Below are positions 24,737 through 34,245 of a stretch of DNA of 64,000 nt, one piece after another. The notes below the pieces were generated by a model. That model saw only the letters and a list, made by a program, of their open reading frames with translations. It had not been told where the DNA came from and searched no databases. The position numbers and the translations under genes were made by a program. Source of the stretch: Sphingomonas koreensis (GTDB lineage Bacteria; Pseudomonadota; Alphaproteobacteria; Sphingomonadales; Sphingomonadaceae); the NCBI RefSeq assembly GCF_002797435.1, contig NZ_PGEN01000001.1:4334690-4398689 (forward strand), written 5' to 3'. Each line of letters starts with the position of its first letter. Position 1 is the stretch's first letter.

Positions 24737-26200
24737 TTGAGGAAGTTGCTGACAATCCTGGGGGTGATGTTGGCCATCACAGTGTCTCCCGCCGCTGCGA
24801 AGCAACAGAATGCAGATGTGCTGATCCGCGACGTTACGGTCATCGATGTCGAGCACGCTAGGCCGGTCGCCGGGCAAGCGGTGGTGCTGCGCGGAAAGGA
24901 TATCGTCGCGGTCGGGCCTGACGCGCGGATTGCGCGGGAGTGGCGCGCCACACGCACGGTCGACGGCAAGCGCCGCTTCTTGATCCCGGGCCTGTGGGAC
25001 ATGCACGTCCATTTCGGCGGTGGACCGGAGCTGGTCGAGGAGAACAAGGCGCTGCTGCCGCTCTATATCGCGTACGGCATCACCACGATCCGCGACGCGT
25101 CGGGCGATCTGCCAGACCAGGTGCTGGCATGGCGGGGCGAGATCGCGGACGGCAAGTTGTTCGGGCCGCATCTGCTGACCTCGGGCGCCAAGATCGAAGG
25201 GCTGGCGCCGGTCTGGAAGGGAACGATCGAAACGGGAAGCGAGGCGGATGTCGATCGCGCGCTCGGCCGGCTCCAGCAGCGCGACAAGGTCGATTTCGTC
25301 AAGATCACCGACAGCACGCTGAAGCCGGAACTGTTCCTCTATGCGTTGCGCCAGGCCAAGGCGCGGGGGATGCGCACATCGGGGCATATCCCGATGGCAC
25401 TGACCGTCGGGCAGGCGGTGGACGCCGGGATCAGCTCGATCGAGCATCTCGATTATGCGTTCAAAGCAGGAGTGAAGGACGAGGAGCAGATCGCCGCTGA
25501 TTTCGCCGCGGGGCGCATCGACCGTGCCGAGGCCAACCGGCGGCTTGCGGCGGGATCCGACCCTGCGACGGCGATGGCGGCGTACAGGAACTTCGCGGCG
25601 AAGGGCGTGTTCGTGACCCCGACGCTGAACGGCAGCCGCATCATTGCCTGGCTCGACAGTGAGGATCATTCGAAGGATGCCTATCTCGCCTATATCGGGC
25701 CGAAGCTGCGCAAGACCTATGACTGGCGCGTCCAGCGTGCGGCGCAGGCTGATGCCGCCGCGATCGCAGCGCGCCATACACATATCGATCGGATAGGCGC
25801 AATTCTGCCGATGCTCCAGAAGGCGGGCGTGACGATCATCGCAGGGACCGATGCGGGCTTCCTCAATTCGTACAACTATCCGGGCATCGGATTGCATGAC
25901 GAGATGTCGGTGTTCGTGAAGTATGGACTGACGCCTGCGCAGGCGCTGGCGGCTGCGACGCGGGCGGGGCCGGCCTGGTTCGGCAAGCTCGACCGCTATG
26001 GCGCGATCCGGCCGGGCATGGCGGCGGATCTGGTCCTGCTCGACCGCAACCCGCTGCAGGACATCGCCGCGACGCGCGCGATCCGCACGGTGGTGATGAA
26101 CGGCAAGGTGCATGATCGCCTCGCGCTCGACTCGATACTGACGGCGGCACGAAACAAGGTTGCGGCGTGGAACGCGGTGGAGGCGAAGCGCGCCGACTAA
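24737..26200 (+). CDS. Secreted metal-dependent amidohydrolase (COG1228 type)
   Basis: 487 residues from TTG 24737, which has a GAGAGGA ribosome site 8 bases upstream and yields a signal peptide (MRKLLTILGVMLAITVSPAAA). Later comes the amidohydrolase core: GLWDMHVHF with metal ligands H90 and H92, the VDFVKITDS strand, SGHIPM and IEHLDY histidines, and GTDAG with the catalytic Asp, then the GMAADLVLLDRNPLQDI C-terminal block. The family includes imidazolonepropionase and Xaa-Pro dipeptidases; the actual substrate is unknown, and periplasmic location follows from the signal peptide. An upstream extension to 24623 has no ribosome site and hides the signal sequence. Confidence 0.85.
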   Translation: MRKLLTILGVMLAITVSPAAAKQQNADVLIRDVTVIDVEHARPVAGQAVVLRGKDIVAVGPDARIAREWRATRTVDGKRRFLIPGLWDMHVHFGGGPELVEENKALLPLYIAYGITTIRDASGDLPDQVLAWRGEIADGKLFGPHLLTSGAKIEGLAPVWKGTIETGSEADVDRALGRLQQRDKVDFVKITDSTLKPELFLYALRQAKARGMRTSGHIPMALTVGQAVDAGISSIEHLDYAFKAGVKDEEQIAADFAAGRIDRAEANRRLAAGSDPATAMAAYRNFAAKGVFVTPTLNGSRIIAWLDSEDHSKDAYLAYIGPKLRKTYDWRVQRAAQADAAAIAARHTHIDRIGAILPMLQKAGVTIIAGTDAGFLNSYNYPGIGLHDEMSVFVKYGLTPAQALAAATRAGPAWFGKLDRYGAIRPGMAADLVLLDRNPLQDIAATRAIRTVVMNGKVHDRLALDSILTAARNKVAAWNAVEAKRAD

Positions 26201-26329
26201 AGCCGGATGATCCAGCCGAAGTTCGGCGAACCGCGTTGTTCGTCGAACGGAAGCGCTGCTTGGTCAAAGACCGGCGCAAGCTTCACGCCGGTCGGTTAGT
26301 GCTGCCATCTCAATCAGGAGAGGCACTTC

Positions 26330-26809
26330 ATGAAGCTCGCTTACGCGCTCACCGCCCTGTTCCTGACGCCGGTATTCGCGGTGTCTGCTCTGGCATCGGA
26401 CGCGCCGGAACCGGTCGCGGAAAGGCCGGTTGACGATGCGGAGATGAAGGCTGCTTCGGTGCCGGTGGAGAATTACATCAAGGCGCTGCAGCTGAGCAGC
26501 ATCGACCATGCCCGGCTGGCCTTTCACAAGGACGCGCGGATGATCGGGCACGGCCGCGACGGCTTTGTTTCGATGCCGATCGAGGAGTGGATGAAGGGGC
26601 TGAGGGGTACGCCCAACGCCGATGAGGCCCAGCGCAAGCGCAGCTTCCGGATTCTGGACCTGACCCCGACGACTGGCATAGCACGGGTCGAGCTTATCTA
26701 CCCGGGAGTGACCTTCATCGACTATATGCCGTTGCTGAAGGTCGATGGGGAATGGAAGATCATGAACAAGTTCTTCCATGCCATTCGTCCGCCCGCAGCG
26801 GCGAACTGA
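26330..26809 (+). CDS. Secreted NTF2-like (putative lumazine-binding) protein
   Basis: 159 residues with a signal peptide cut near ALAS. The mature protein has the cone-shaped NTF2 pattern: AASVPVENYIKALQLSSIDHARLAFHKDARMIG, MPIEEWMKGL, then strands ending IMNKFFHAIRP. It matches the SnoaL-like/putative lumazine-binding group, which often has no known activity. A ribosome site AGGAGAGG lies 6 bases before ATG 26330. It follows the amidohydrolase by 129 bases that contain no recognisable element other than this site. Confidence 0.8.
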   Translation: MKLAYALTALFLTPVFAVSALASDAPEPVAERPVDDAEMKAASVPVENYIKALQLSSIDHARLAFHKDARMIGHGRDGFVSMPIEEWMKGLRGTPNADEAQRKRSFRILDLTPTTGIARVELIYPGVTFIDYMPLLKVDGEWKIMNKFFHAIRPPAAAN

Positions 26810-26820
26810 GCGACGATCGG

Positions 26821-26844
26821 GGCTCGGGGCGTTGGTCCCGAGCC
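26821..26844. terminator. Hairpin between convergent genes
   Basis: GGCTCGGG pairs with CCCGAGCC around an 8-base loop, placed between the ends of the NTF2-like gene (26809) and moaB (26852). The T-run is weak (TCTCCTGTC). Likely a shared terminator. Confidence 0.55.
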
Positions 26845-26851
26845 TCTCCTG

Positions 26852-27379
26852 TCAGCGCTCGGTAAGGCGCGGCATCAGCTCGACGAAGTTGCAGGGCTTG
26901 TGGCGGCTGTCGAGCTGGTGAGCGAGGATACCATCCCAGCCGTCGCGCACGGCGCCGGTCGAGCCCGGCAACGCGAAGACATAGGTAGCGCGCGCGACAC
27001 AGGCGGTGGCGCGCGACTGGATGGTCGAGGTGCCGATCTTGGCGTAACTCAGGAAACGGAACAGCTCGCCGAAGCCGGGGATCATCTTGTCGGCGACGCG
27101 CTCCAGCGCCTCGGGCGTGACGTCGCGGCCGGTGACGCCGGTGCCGCCGGTGGTGATCACGCAATCCACAGTCTCGTCGTCGATCCAGGCGTGAAGCTTG
27201 CCGACGATCAGGTCGGGGTCGTCGGGGACGATCGCGCGGTCGGCGAGTTCATGCCCCGCATCGGTCAGCAGGCCGACCAGCGTGTCGCCCGACCTGTCAT
27301 CGGCATGCGTGCGCGTGTCGGACACGGTAAGCACCGCGATCCGCACCGGGCGGAACGCGACTTCCGGGTCAATTGGCAC
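26852..27379 (-). CDS. moaB: Molybdenum cofactor biosynthesis protein B
   Basis: 175-residue MoaB/Mog-fold protein. The molybdopterin-binding signature [17 protein letters not shown] and the [18 protein letters not shown] segment are clear; the end [11 protein letters not shown] is also typical. It acts in molybdopterin adenylylation or binding. GTG 27379 is chosen because it overlaps the end of the transglycosylase gene and gives the usual short start ([22 protein letters not shown]). It is the third gene of a leftward run that starts with the uracil-DNA glycosylase gene. Confidence 0.9.
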   Translation of the reverse strand: MPIDPEVAFRPVRIAVLTVSDTRTHADDRSGDTLVGLLTDAGHELADRAIVPDDPDLIVGKLHAWIDDETVDCVITTGGTGVTGRDVTPEALERVADKMIPGFGELFRFLSYAKIGTSTIQSRATACVARATYVFALPGSTGAVRDGWDGILAHQLDSRHKPCNFVELMPRLTER

Positions 27380-29156
27380 TGGTGACGCTCGAAAGGCTCG
27401 CCGTGGCCTGAACGCGTACCGCGCCGCCGCCGTTGCGGCCCGGCACCTTGGGCCACAGGCCCTGGGTGATCGCGGCACGGCTAGCGCTGTCGCGGCCGTC
27501 ATTCTTCTCGTACATCCAGTAATTGCGCAGCACGGTCATGACGTAGCCGCGTGTCTCCCAATAGGGGATGCTCTCGATATACAGCAGCGGGTCGCCGTTA
27601 TCGCGGATCTGGTAGTTCCAGTTGGTTACCGGCGTCGGGCCGGCATTGTAGGCCGCGATCACCTTGGGGAGCAGGCCGCCGGTGAAGCTCTGATCGCGCA
27701 GCTGCTCGATATAGGACTGGCCCACCTCCATATTGGTCGAGGGGCGCGAGAGGTCGCCGCGGCCGATCGTCAGGCCGCGACGGCGCCCGACATCGATTGC
27801 GGCGCCGCTCTTGATCTGCATCAGGCCGTAAGCGCCGGCGGGGCTTTCGACCGTGCGGTTGAAGCGCGATTCCTGGAGCGCGTGGGCGAACACCAGCGAC
27901 TTGTCGATCCGCCAGCCGCCATCGGGCGTCCAATCGGGCGCGGGATAGCGCGCTTCCTCAAGCGGGCTGGCGCCCGGCGGGCAATTATGGGTGAGCCACA
28001 GCTGCGTGGCCGGGAGCGCCAGACGCGCGGCAAGACGGGTGAGGGCGGTGTGCTCGCGCGCGTCGCCGATGCGGGCCTGATAGCGGATCACGTCGGAGGC
28101 GAGATTATCCTCGCCGATCTCGACCAACGCCGCGGCGACGCGGACATTGGGACGCCGTTCGATCGCCTTCCAGTCGCTCGACACGAACTTCTCCGGACGA
28201 ACCGGCGCTTCCTTCATCCCGAGCATCTGCCGAGCGAGCAGGCCGTAGAAGGTCTCGCCATGCTGAGCGGCGTTCTTGAGCCGGGTGCTGACCAGATCCG
28301 GGCGGCCGCACGCCATATCGGCGCGCGAAGCCCAATAGAGGCCAGCGGTACGCTTCTCGATGTCGGCGGCGCGCTGCGCGACCGAAGTGAACGCCGCCTG
28401 CGCCGTGGCACAGTCTTTCTGGCGCCAGGCGGCAAGGCCCTGGACCCAGTCGGCAAGCGGGGCGAACTCGCCGCTGCCCGCCTGCGCCTTGGCGGCGACG
28501 CGGCGCGCATCCGCGTCTCGACCGGTCGTATAGTACATCCAGGCGACACGCTGGCGCCATTCGGTGAGCACCTCGGGCGAAAGCTCCGGCCCGCGAGATT
28601 CGATCAACGTTTCGGCGCCGGTGGCGTCATCGGCCTTGATCAGCGGCTGCATTGCCAACACGACCTGCATCGCCGCGGCATCCGCCGCCGGAGTGGCCTT
28701 GTAGCGGATACGTGCGGGCGCGGCGTTGTGCCAGACCATGCGCTTCGCGACCGGGAGCGCGGGAAGCTCGGTCGCTCCGCGCGTCCGGGCGAGGCGGGCG
28801 ATCTGTTCTGCCTGGGGAAGCTCGGGCGCTTCGTTCAGCAGCGCAAGCAACTGAGGCAGCTCCACCTTGGGCGAGCCCTTGGCAAGATACAGCTCGGCGC
28901 GCGCGGTGGCGTGTAGCAAGCCCGGGCGCATCGCATCGAGGCGGAGTTGCGCATCTGCCCAGCGGGCTTCGCGGATGGCGGCGAAAACGGCGCGATAGGA
29001 TTCGCGCTCCGAACGGTCGAGCTGCTCGGGAACGCCGTCCTTGTCGGCCCGCCTTTCGCGCTCCATCGGCGCCGATTCATCGGCAGCGTGCGCGACGGCA
29101 GGGGCGGTGAGCGCGAGTGCCGAAATGGCAGCGAGGAAAAGGATACGCGGGTTCAC
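27369..29156 (-). CDS. Soluble lytic murein transglycosylase (Slt family)
   Basis: 595 residues: signal peptide (ends VAHAA), a long superhelical alpha domain, and a C-terminal SLT domain with catalytic Glu in ALQESRFNR near residue 430, followed by the GAYGLMQIK and [10 protein letters not shown] motifs. It cleaves the glycan strands of peptidoglycan in the periplasm, giving 1,6-anhydromuropeptides. The start overlaps the uracil-DNA glycosylase stop (ATGA), and its end overlaps moaB by 11 bases, so these genes are co-transcribed. Confidence 0.9.
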   Translation of the reverse strand: MNPRILFLAAISALALTAPAVAHAADESAPMERERRADKDGVPEQLDRSERESYRAVFAAIREARWADAQLRLDAMRPGLLHATARAELYLAKGSPKVELPQLLALLNEAPELPQAEQIARLARTRGATELPALPVAKRMVWHNAAPARIRYKATPAADAAAMQVVLAMQPLIKADDATGAETLIESRGPELSPEVLTEWRQRVAWMYYTTGRDADARRVAAKAQAGSGEFAPLADWVQGLAAWRQKDCATAQAAFTSVAQRAADIEKRTAGLYWASRADMACGRPDLVSTRLKNAAQHGETFYGLLARQMLGMKEAPVRPEKFVSSDWKAIERRPNVRVAAALVEIGEDNLASDVIRYQARIGDAREHTALTRLAARLALPATQLWLTHNCPPGASPLEEARYPAPDWTPDGGWRIDKSLVFAHALQESRFNRTVESPAGAYGLMQIKSGAAIDVGRRRGLTIGRGDLSRPSTNMEVGQSYIEQLRDQSFTGGLLPKVIAAYNAGPTPVTNWNYQIRDNGDPLLYIESIPYWETRGYVMTVLRNYWMYEKNDGRDSASRAAITQGLWPKVPGRNGGGAVRVQATASLSSVTSAN

Positions 29157-29890
29157 TCGGCTTGCTCCTCAAGAAGCAATTGCAGGTCTTTCCAGGCATC
29201 GGCCTTCGCGGCGGGTCTGGTCAGCAGGAACCGCGGATGGAAGGTCGCGACCATCAGCGATTGTCCATTTTCCTGGTTAACGGCTTGTAAACGACCGCGT
29301 TGAAGCCCGCCATCACTCCCAATAACCGCACGGCTTACCGTTTGCCCAAGCAGGAGCAGCCGTTTCGGCGCGGTCAGGGCGATGTGGTGGCGGAGCAACT
29401 CGCCCAGCCGTTCCTCCGCGTCGCGCGGGACCGAGCCGGTGATCGGGCGCGCGGCGCAGAGCGGGGCGAAATAGATGGCATCGCGGTCGAGGCCAATCGC
29501 GGCGAGCATCCGATCGAACAGCCGTCCGGCCGGACCGGAGAGCAGCGACGGCGTCTCACCGTCCGATTCGGGAAAGTCGGTAATGACCATCAGCGGCGCG
29601 GCGGGATTGCCTGTCGGCGCGACGATGGGCTCGACCCAGCCCGATTCGGGTGCGCCGCTGCCGAAACGCCAGTCGATGAATGCTTCAAGGGTCGCGGGAA
29701 GCGGAACCTCCGGCTCGGGTTCGGCGAGCGCGACGGGTTGGGGCGTAGTCGACGCTACGGCAGGCGCAGCCTCGCGAGCGGTCCAGTCGCGCGGGTCATC
29801 GTCCACAAGCACGTCCACGCCTGCGTCGCGCCACCACTCCAGAGCGCTTGCCGCTTCGGCGCGCCAGTCGAATGCCCCCGATATACCCAT
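29153..29890 (-). CDS. Uracil-DNA glycosylase-like protein (family 4/5 type)
   Basis: 245 residues from ATG 29890. The C-terminal domain shows the UDG superfamily pattern: VAPTGNPAAPLMVITDFPESD, LFDRMLAAIGLDRDAIYFAPLCAARPI, LRHHIALTAPKRLLLLGQTVSRAV and the ATFHPRFLL active-site loop. It should excise uracil from DNA. Only one cysteine is present (APLCAA), so the four-cysteine iron-sulfur site of classical family 4 enzymes is absent. The N-terminal 70 residues are a spacer of low similarity. First gene of a leftward operon with slt and moaB, divergent from the ETF oxidoreductase gene. Confidence 0.85.
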   Translation of the reverse strand: MGISGAFDWRAEAASALEWWRDAGVDVLVDDDPRDWTAREAAPAVASTTPQPVALAEPEPEVPLPATLEAFIDWRFGSGAPESGWVEPIVAPTGNPAAPLMVITDFPESDGETPSLLSGPAGRLFDRMLAAIGLDRDAIYFAPLCAARPITGSVPRDAEERLGELLRHHIALTAPKRLLLLGQTVSRAVIGSDGGLQRGRLQAVNQENGQSLMVATFHPRFLLTRPAAKADAWKDLQLLLEEQAE

Positions 29891-29910
29891 CGATTTCACA
29901 GAGTCATGCC

Positions 29911-29926
29911 TTGACGCCACCGTCAA
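29911..29926. promoter_or_regulatory. Small inverted repeat in divergent promoter region
   Basis: TTGACG-CCAC-CGTCAA, perfect 6-base arms, centred between the leftward UDG-like gene (start 29890) and the rightward ETF oxidoreductase gene (start 30008). It could be an operator, or two outward-facing -35-like boxes. No convincing -10 boxes were found, so the call is tentative. Confidence 0.25.
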
Positions 29927-30007
29927 TCTACCGCCATCGGGGGAGGGACAGGACGCGCCGCAGATGCGACGACATGTGCAGGTCGAGTCCCCGAGGGGAG
30001 ACAGAAT

Positions 30008-31669
30008 GTGAGCGAACGCGAGTCGATGCCATACGATGTCGTGATCGTCGGCGCCGGACCCGCAGGTCTGGCCGCGGCGATCCGGCTGAAGCAACTTGCT
30101 GCCGAAGCGGGCAGCGAGATCAGCGTGTGCATCCTCGAAAAAGGGTCCGAGGTCGGCGCGCACATCCTGTCGGGCGCGGTGATCGATCCCCGGTCGCTCG
30201 ACGAACTGCTGCCCGACTGGCGCGAGCAGGGGTGCCCGCTGGCGCAGGTGCCGGTCAACGACAACCAGCACTGGCTGCTGAGCAAGACCGGCAAGTGGGA
30301 TGTCCCGCACTTCATCGTGCCCAAGTTCATGCACAATGAGGGCACCTATACCGGCAGCCTCGGCAATCTCTGTCGCTGGCTGGCCGAGCAGGCCGAAGGG
30401 CTGGGGGTCGAGATCTTCCCCGGCTTCGCCGCCGCCGAGATCCTCTACAACGAGGACGGGTCGGTGAAGGGCGTCGCGACCGGCGACATGGGCGTGGCGC
30501 GCGACGGCACGCGCAAGCCCGATTATCAGCCCGGCCTCGAGCTGCACGCGCGCTACACCTTCTTCGGCGAAGGCGTGCGCGGGCATCTGTCCAAGCAGAT
30601 CGAGCGCCAGTTCAACCTGCGCGACGGCGTGGAGCCGCAAATCTACGGCATCGGCATCAAGGAATTGTGGGACATCGACCCCGCGCTGCACGAGCCGGGC
30701 CGGGTGATCCACACCCAGGGCTGGCCGCTCAACGAGACCAAGGGATCGAACGGCGGCGGCTTCCTGTACCACCAGGCCAACGGACAGGTGGCGCTGGGGT
30801 TCGTGACCTGGCTGAACTACACCAACCCGTACCTCTCGCCGTTCCACGAGATGCAGCGCTGGAAGACCCACCCGAAGATCGCGGAGATCCTGAAGGGCGC
30901 CAAGCGCGTGTCCTACGGCGCGCGCGCGATCAGCGACGGCGGGCTGCAGTCGATCCCCAAGCTGACCTTCCCCGGCGGCGTGCTGATCGGCGACAGCGCC
31001 GGTTTCCTCAACGTGCCGCGGATCAAGGGCACGCATACCGCGATGAAGAGCGGCATGCTCGCGGCCGAAGCGGCGTTCACGGCGGTGCAGGCGGACCGCA
31101 GCGGCGACGAACTGACGGCTTATACCGAAGGCTTCGAAGCGAGCTGGATGCACAAGGAATTGAGCATCGTCCGCAACGTCGTGCCGCTGGTGAAGAAGTT
31201 CGGCGACATGGTCGGATCGGGCCTGGCCAACGTCACCATGTTCCTTGAGAGCTGGGGTGTGAAGATGCCCTTCACCCTGGGTCACAAGCCCGATCATGAG
31301 AGCCTGTGGCGCAAGGACCTAGTCCAGCCGATCGACTATCCCAAGCCCGACGGCGTGCTGAGCTTCGATCGGCTTTCCTCGGTGTTCCTGTCGAACACCA
31401 ATCACGAGGAAGACCAGCCGATCCACCTGACGCTCAAGGATCCCGACATCCCGGTCGACTATGACCTGCCGATGTACGACGAGCCGGCGCAGCGTTATTG
31501 CCCGGCGGGGGTGTACGAGATCGTGGGCGAGGCCGAGGGAACGCCGAAGTTCGTGATCAACGCGCAGAACTGCGTCCATTGCAAGACGTGCGACATCAAG
31601 GACCCGACCCAGAACATCAACTGGGTGGTGCCCGAGGGTGGCGGAGGACCGAACTATCCCAACATGTAG
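30008..31669 (+). CDS. Electron transfer flavoprotein-ubiquinone oxidoreductase
   Basis: 553 residues. FAD-binding motif GAGPAG at 15-20; IPKLTFPGGVLIGDSAGFLN is the second FAD contact; a single 4Fe-4S cluster is bound near the C-terminus by Cys in RYCPAGVYE and the three Cys of NCVHCKTCDIKDP. The end WVVPEGGGGPNYPNM is nearly invariant in this family. It passes electrons from ETF to ubiquinone at the inner membrane, linking fatty-acid and amino-acid oxidation to respiration; two enoyl-CoA hydratase genes are nearby. GTG 30008 follows GAGGGGAGA; an overlapping ATG at 30006 is out of frame. Confidence 0.95.
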   Translation: MSERESMPYDVVIVGAGPAGLAAAIRLKQLAAEAGSEISVCILEKGSEVGAHILSGAVIDPRSLDELLPDWREQGCPLAQVPVNDNQHWLLSKTGKWDVPHFIVPKFMHNEGTYTGSLGNLCRWLAEQAEGLGVEIFPGFAAAEILYNEDGSVKGVATGDMGVARDGTRKPDYQPGLELHARYTFFGEGVRGHLSKQIERQFNLRDGVEPQIYGIGIKELWDIDPALHEPGRVIHTQGWPLNETKGSNGGGFLYHQANGQVALGFVTWLNYTNPYLSPFHEMQRWKTHPKIAEILKGAKRVSYGARAISDGGLQSIPKLTFPGGVLIGDSAGFLNVPRIKGTHTAMKSGMLAAEAAFTAVQADRSGDELTAYTEGFEASWMHKELSIVRNVVPLVKKFGDMVGSGLANVTMFLESWGVKMPFTLGHKPDHESLWRKDLVQPIDYPKPDGVLSFDRLSSVFLSNTNHEEDQPIHLTLKDPDIPVDYDLPMYDEPAQRYCPAGVYEIVGEAEGTPKFVINAQNCVHCKTCDIKDPTQNINWVVPEGGGGPNYPNM

Positions 31670-33266
31670 CCGCCTGATCCTGCCGCTTGCGGCGCTGGGG
31701 CTGATGCTGCCCGAAGCGGCGCTGGCCGATGCGCGATCCTATGTCCGCGCGCGTGCGGCGGCGGCGGACGGGGCGGTCGATGTGGCCGCGGCAGGCTATG
31801 CCGCAGCGATGGCGACGGCGCCGAACGACGAAGTCGTTGCGATCCGCGCCTATCGCAACGCGCTCGCGGCGGGTGACATGCTGCTGGCACAGCGCGCCGC
31901 GGAGGTGCTCAAACGCGCCGACGTCGCGCCGGCGGACGTCTCCATCCTCGATTTTGCGGCTGCGCTTCGAGCGCGCAATGTGACCGCGGCAGACGACGCG
32001 CTCGGGAAGATCGGGGCCGGCCCGCTCGATTTCCTTGCGCCGGTGTTGCGTGCCTGGATCGCCTTCGATCGCGGTACCGATCCCATGCCGCTGCTCGAAA
32101 AGGCCAGCGAGAGTGGGCTTAGCCGCCGATATATTGCTGAGCATCGCGCGTTGCTGCTGATCGCGTCGAATCGTGTCGAGGACGGCGTCGCGGCATTGCG
32201 TGCGGCGCTGGGTGCCGATCCGGGGAGCATCGACCTGCGGTGGAACGCGGCGACCTTGCTGACGGCGAAGGGTAAGCGCGACATCGCCGAATCGCTGCTG
32301 GCCGGCAGCGATCCGGTGCTCTCGGCGCTTCGTGCGCGGTTGAGGAAAGGGCCGAAGCCCGGCGCCGCCTTCGGTGCAAGCCGTGCATTCACACGGCTGG
32401 CCGCAGATCTGGCCGGGCAGGAGACTCAGGCACTTTCGATCCTGCTGACGCGATCGGCACTGCTGCTCGATCCGGCCGAAGACCGCGCACGGCTGTTGCT
32501 TGCCGACGCGCTTGCGGGCGAGCAGGCCTATCCCCGCGCGCTCGCCGCGCTCGACGCGGTGAAGAAGGACAGCGCCTTCTACCCCACGGCGCTGAGCGAG
32601 CGCGTAGGGCTGCGCGGCAAGCGGGGGGATGTTGCGGGGGCTCTCGAGCTGGCGGCGTCGCTGGCCAATGCCGCCGGTGCGAACATCGCGGACAGCCAGC
32701 GCTATGCCGACCTGCTGTCGGCGCAGGGACGCGAAGAGGAGGCCGCGCACGTCTATGCCCGAGCACTGGCACAGGCCGGCGACGGCGCGACCTGGGTCCA
32801 TCATCTCCAGCTGGGCGGATCGCTCGAGCGCGCGGGCAAATGGACGGCTGCGCTGCCGCATCTGCAGAAGGCGGTCGAGCTGGCGCCCGAACAGCCGATC
32901 GCGCTGAACTATCTGGGCTATGCACAGGTCGAGCGTGGCGAGAATCTGAAGGAGGCGACCGCACTGCTCGAACGGGCAAGCAAGCTGCGTCCCGACGATG
33001 CCGCGATCACCGATTCGCTCGGCTGGGCCTATTTCCGGAGCGGCGATATCGACAAGGCGCTGCCGCTTCTGGAACGGGCAGCGCAGGGCGATCCGGGCAG
33101 CGCGACGATCAACGAGCATCTTGGGGACGCCTATTGGCGGACCGGGCGGCGATTCGAGGCACGCTATGCCTGGCGTGCGGCCGCGCTCTATGCCGAGGGC
33201 GAGCAGAAGACCCGGCTGTCGGCAAAGCTGGCCGATGGATTGGGTCAGGGGACGGCGGCAAACTGA
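31638..33266 (+). CDS. Tetratricopeptide-repeat protein, exported
   Basis: 542 residues from GTG 31638, overlapping the ETF oxidoreductase end by 32 bases. A hydrophobic segment (RLILPLAALGLMLPEAALA) serves as signal peptide. The body is all helical, with clear TPRs in the C-terminal third (IALNYLGYAQVERGENLKEATALLERASKLRPDD, SLGWAYFRSGDIDKALPLLERAAQGDP, LGDAYWRTGRRFEARYAWRAA). It is probably a periplasmic scaffold; partners are unknown. Its TGA is overlapped by the CTG at which ispE seems to start. Confidence 0.8.
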   Translation: MAEDRTIPTCSRLILPLAALGLMLPEAALADARSYVRARAAAADGAVDVAAAGYAAAMATAPNDEVVAIRAYRNALAAGDMLLAQRAAEVLKRADVAPADVSILDFAAALRARNVTAADDALGKIGAGPLDFLAPVLRAWIAFDRGTDPMPLLEKASESGLSRRYIAEHRALLLIASNRVEDGVAALRAALGADPGSIDLRWNAATLLTAKGKRDIAESLLAGSDPVLSALRARLRKGPKPGAAFGASRAFTRLAADLAGQETQALSILLTRSALLLDPAEDRARLLLADALAGEQAYPRALAALDAVKKDSAFYPTALSERVGLRGKRGDVAGALELAASLANAAGANIADSQRYADLLSAQGREEEAAHVYARALAQAGDGATWVHHLQLGGSLERAGKWTAALPHLQKAVELAPEQPIALNYLGYAQVERGENLKEATALLERASKLRPDDAAITDSLGWAYFRSGDIDKALPLLERAAQGDPGSATINEHLGDAYWRTGRRFEARYAWRAAALYAEGEQKTRLSAKLADGLGQGTAAN

Positions 33267-34090
33267 CTATCGTCGAGCCCGCGCCGGCCAAGCTCAACCT
33301 CGCCCTGCACGTACGGCGGCGGCGAGACGATGGCTATCACGAGCTGGAGACGCTGTTCGCCTTCGTCGCGGATGGCGACACGGTGACGCTGAGCGATGGC
33401 GCCGGCTTTGGTGTCGAGGGGCCTTTCGCGGACGCTTTGGCCGGGGAGGGCGACAATCTCGTCACCCGCGCGGCGGCGAAATTCGCCGAGATGTTCGGGA
33501 CCGGGGGAACGGGGCAGATCACGCTGACCAAGCGGCTGCCGGTGGCTTCGGGGCTTGGGGGCGGATCGGCGGACGCCGCGGCCACGTTGAGATTGCTTGC
33601 GCGGCGCGAGGGCGTTGCCATCGACGATCCGCGCCTGTTCGATTGCGCCGATGCGCTGGGATCGGACGTGCCCGCCTGCCTCTACAGCCGCACCGCGATC
33701 GGGCGCGGGCGCGGCGAGCGGCTGGCGTGGGTGAACGGTGCGCCGGGCACGCCGGTGCTGCTGGTCAACCCCGGCGTCGCCGTTTCGACTGCTGAGGTGT
33801 TCGCGCGCTGGGATGGCATCGATCGCGGCCCGCTGGGCGAAGGCGAATTGCTGGCGGCCGCAAAGGCAGGACGCAACGATCTGGAACCGCCGGCACTCGC
33901 GGTAGCGCCGGAAATCGGCGCAGCGCTCGCGCTGCTCGGTGGGCAAGCGGGTGCGACGCTGACGCGGATGTCGGGATCGGGTGCGACCTGCTTCGCGCTG
34001 TTCGACGATATCGCGGCGCGCGATCACGCCGCCGCGGCCGTGCGACAGGCTCAACCCAGCTGGTGGTGTCTCGAAACGGTGCTGTCGTGA
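33263..34090 (+). CDS. ispE: 4-diphosphocytidyl-2-C-methyl-D-erythritol kinase (apparent CTG start)
   Basis: 275-residue GHMP kinase of the non-mevalonate isoprenoid pathway. It phosphorylates CDP-ME with ATP. The active-site lysine region EPAPAKLNLALHVRRRRDDGYHE is at residues 5-27, the glycine-rich ATP loop LPVASGLGGGSADAAA at about 92-107, and the GHMP C-terminal loop MSGSGATCFALF near 233. No ATG, GTG or TTG lies between the upstream stop codons and the essential AKLN motif. The best start is CTG 33263, which overlaps the TPR stop as CTGA. An upstream ATT is a weaker alternative. Confidence 0.9.
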   Translation: MTIVEPAPAKLNLALHVRRRRDDGYHELETLFAFVADGDTVTLSDGAGFGVEGPFADALAGEGDNLVTRAAAKFAEMFGTGGTGQITLTKRLPVASGLGGGSADAAATLRLLARREGVAIDDPRLFDCADALGSDVPACLYSRTAIGRGRGERLAWVNGAPGTPVLLVNPGVAVSTAEVFARWDGIDRGPLGEGELLAAAKAGRNDLEPPALAVAPEIGAALALLGGQAGATLTRMSGSGATCFALFDDIAARDHAAAAVRQAQPSWWCLETVLS

Positions 34091-34110
34091 CAGTTTTTTG
34101 TTTCAAAGCG

Positions 34111-34245
34111 GGACGTTCGGCGTATAGCGCTGCGGCCCCCCTCTGGGGAAGGGCGATTGGCATCGCTCTTGCTGTAGCGTTTGTGCGGGCCAGGCGCCGG
34201 GAGCGAAACGTCCGTGGATGGCCCCCGCTCGCTGATGCGAGCGGG
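34111..34245 (+). ncRNA. Candidate structured RNA or mRNA leader (unassigned)
   Basis: The 184-base gap between ispE and the enoyl-CoA hydratase gene holds nested complementarity. GGACGTT (34111-34117) pairs with AACGTCC (34207-34213), CGGCG (34118-34122) with CGCCG (34195-34199), and GGCCC (34134-34138) with GGGCC (34187-34191). Inside is a GCGAT/ATCGC hairpin (34153-34166). A separate perfect 9-base hairpin, CCCGCTCGC-TGAT-GCGAGCGGG, follows at 34224-34245. It could be a leader of the hydratase mRNA or an independent small RNA; I could not match it to a known family, and strand is assumed from context. Confidence 0.35.
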
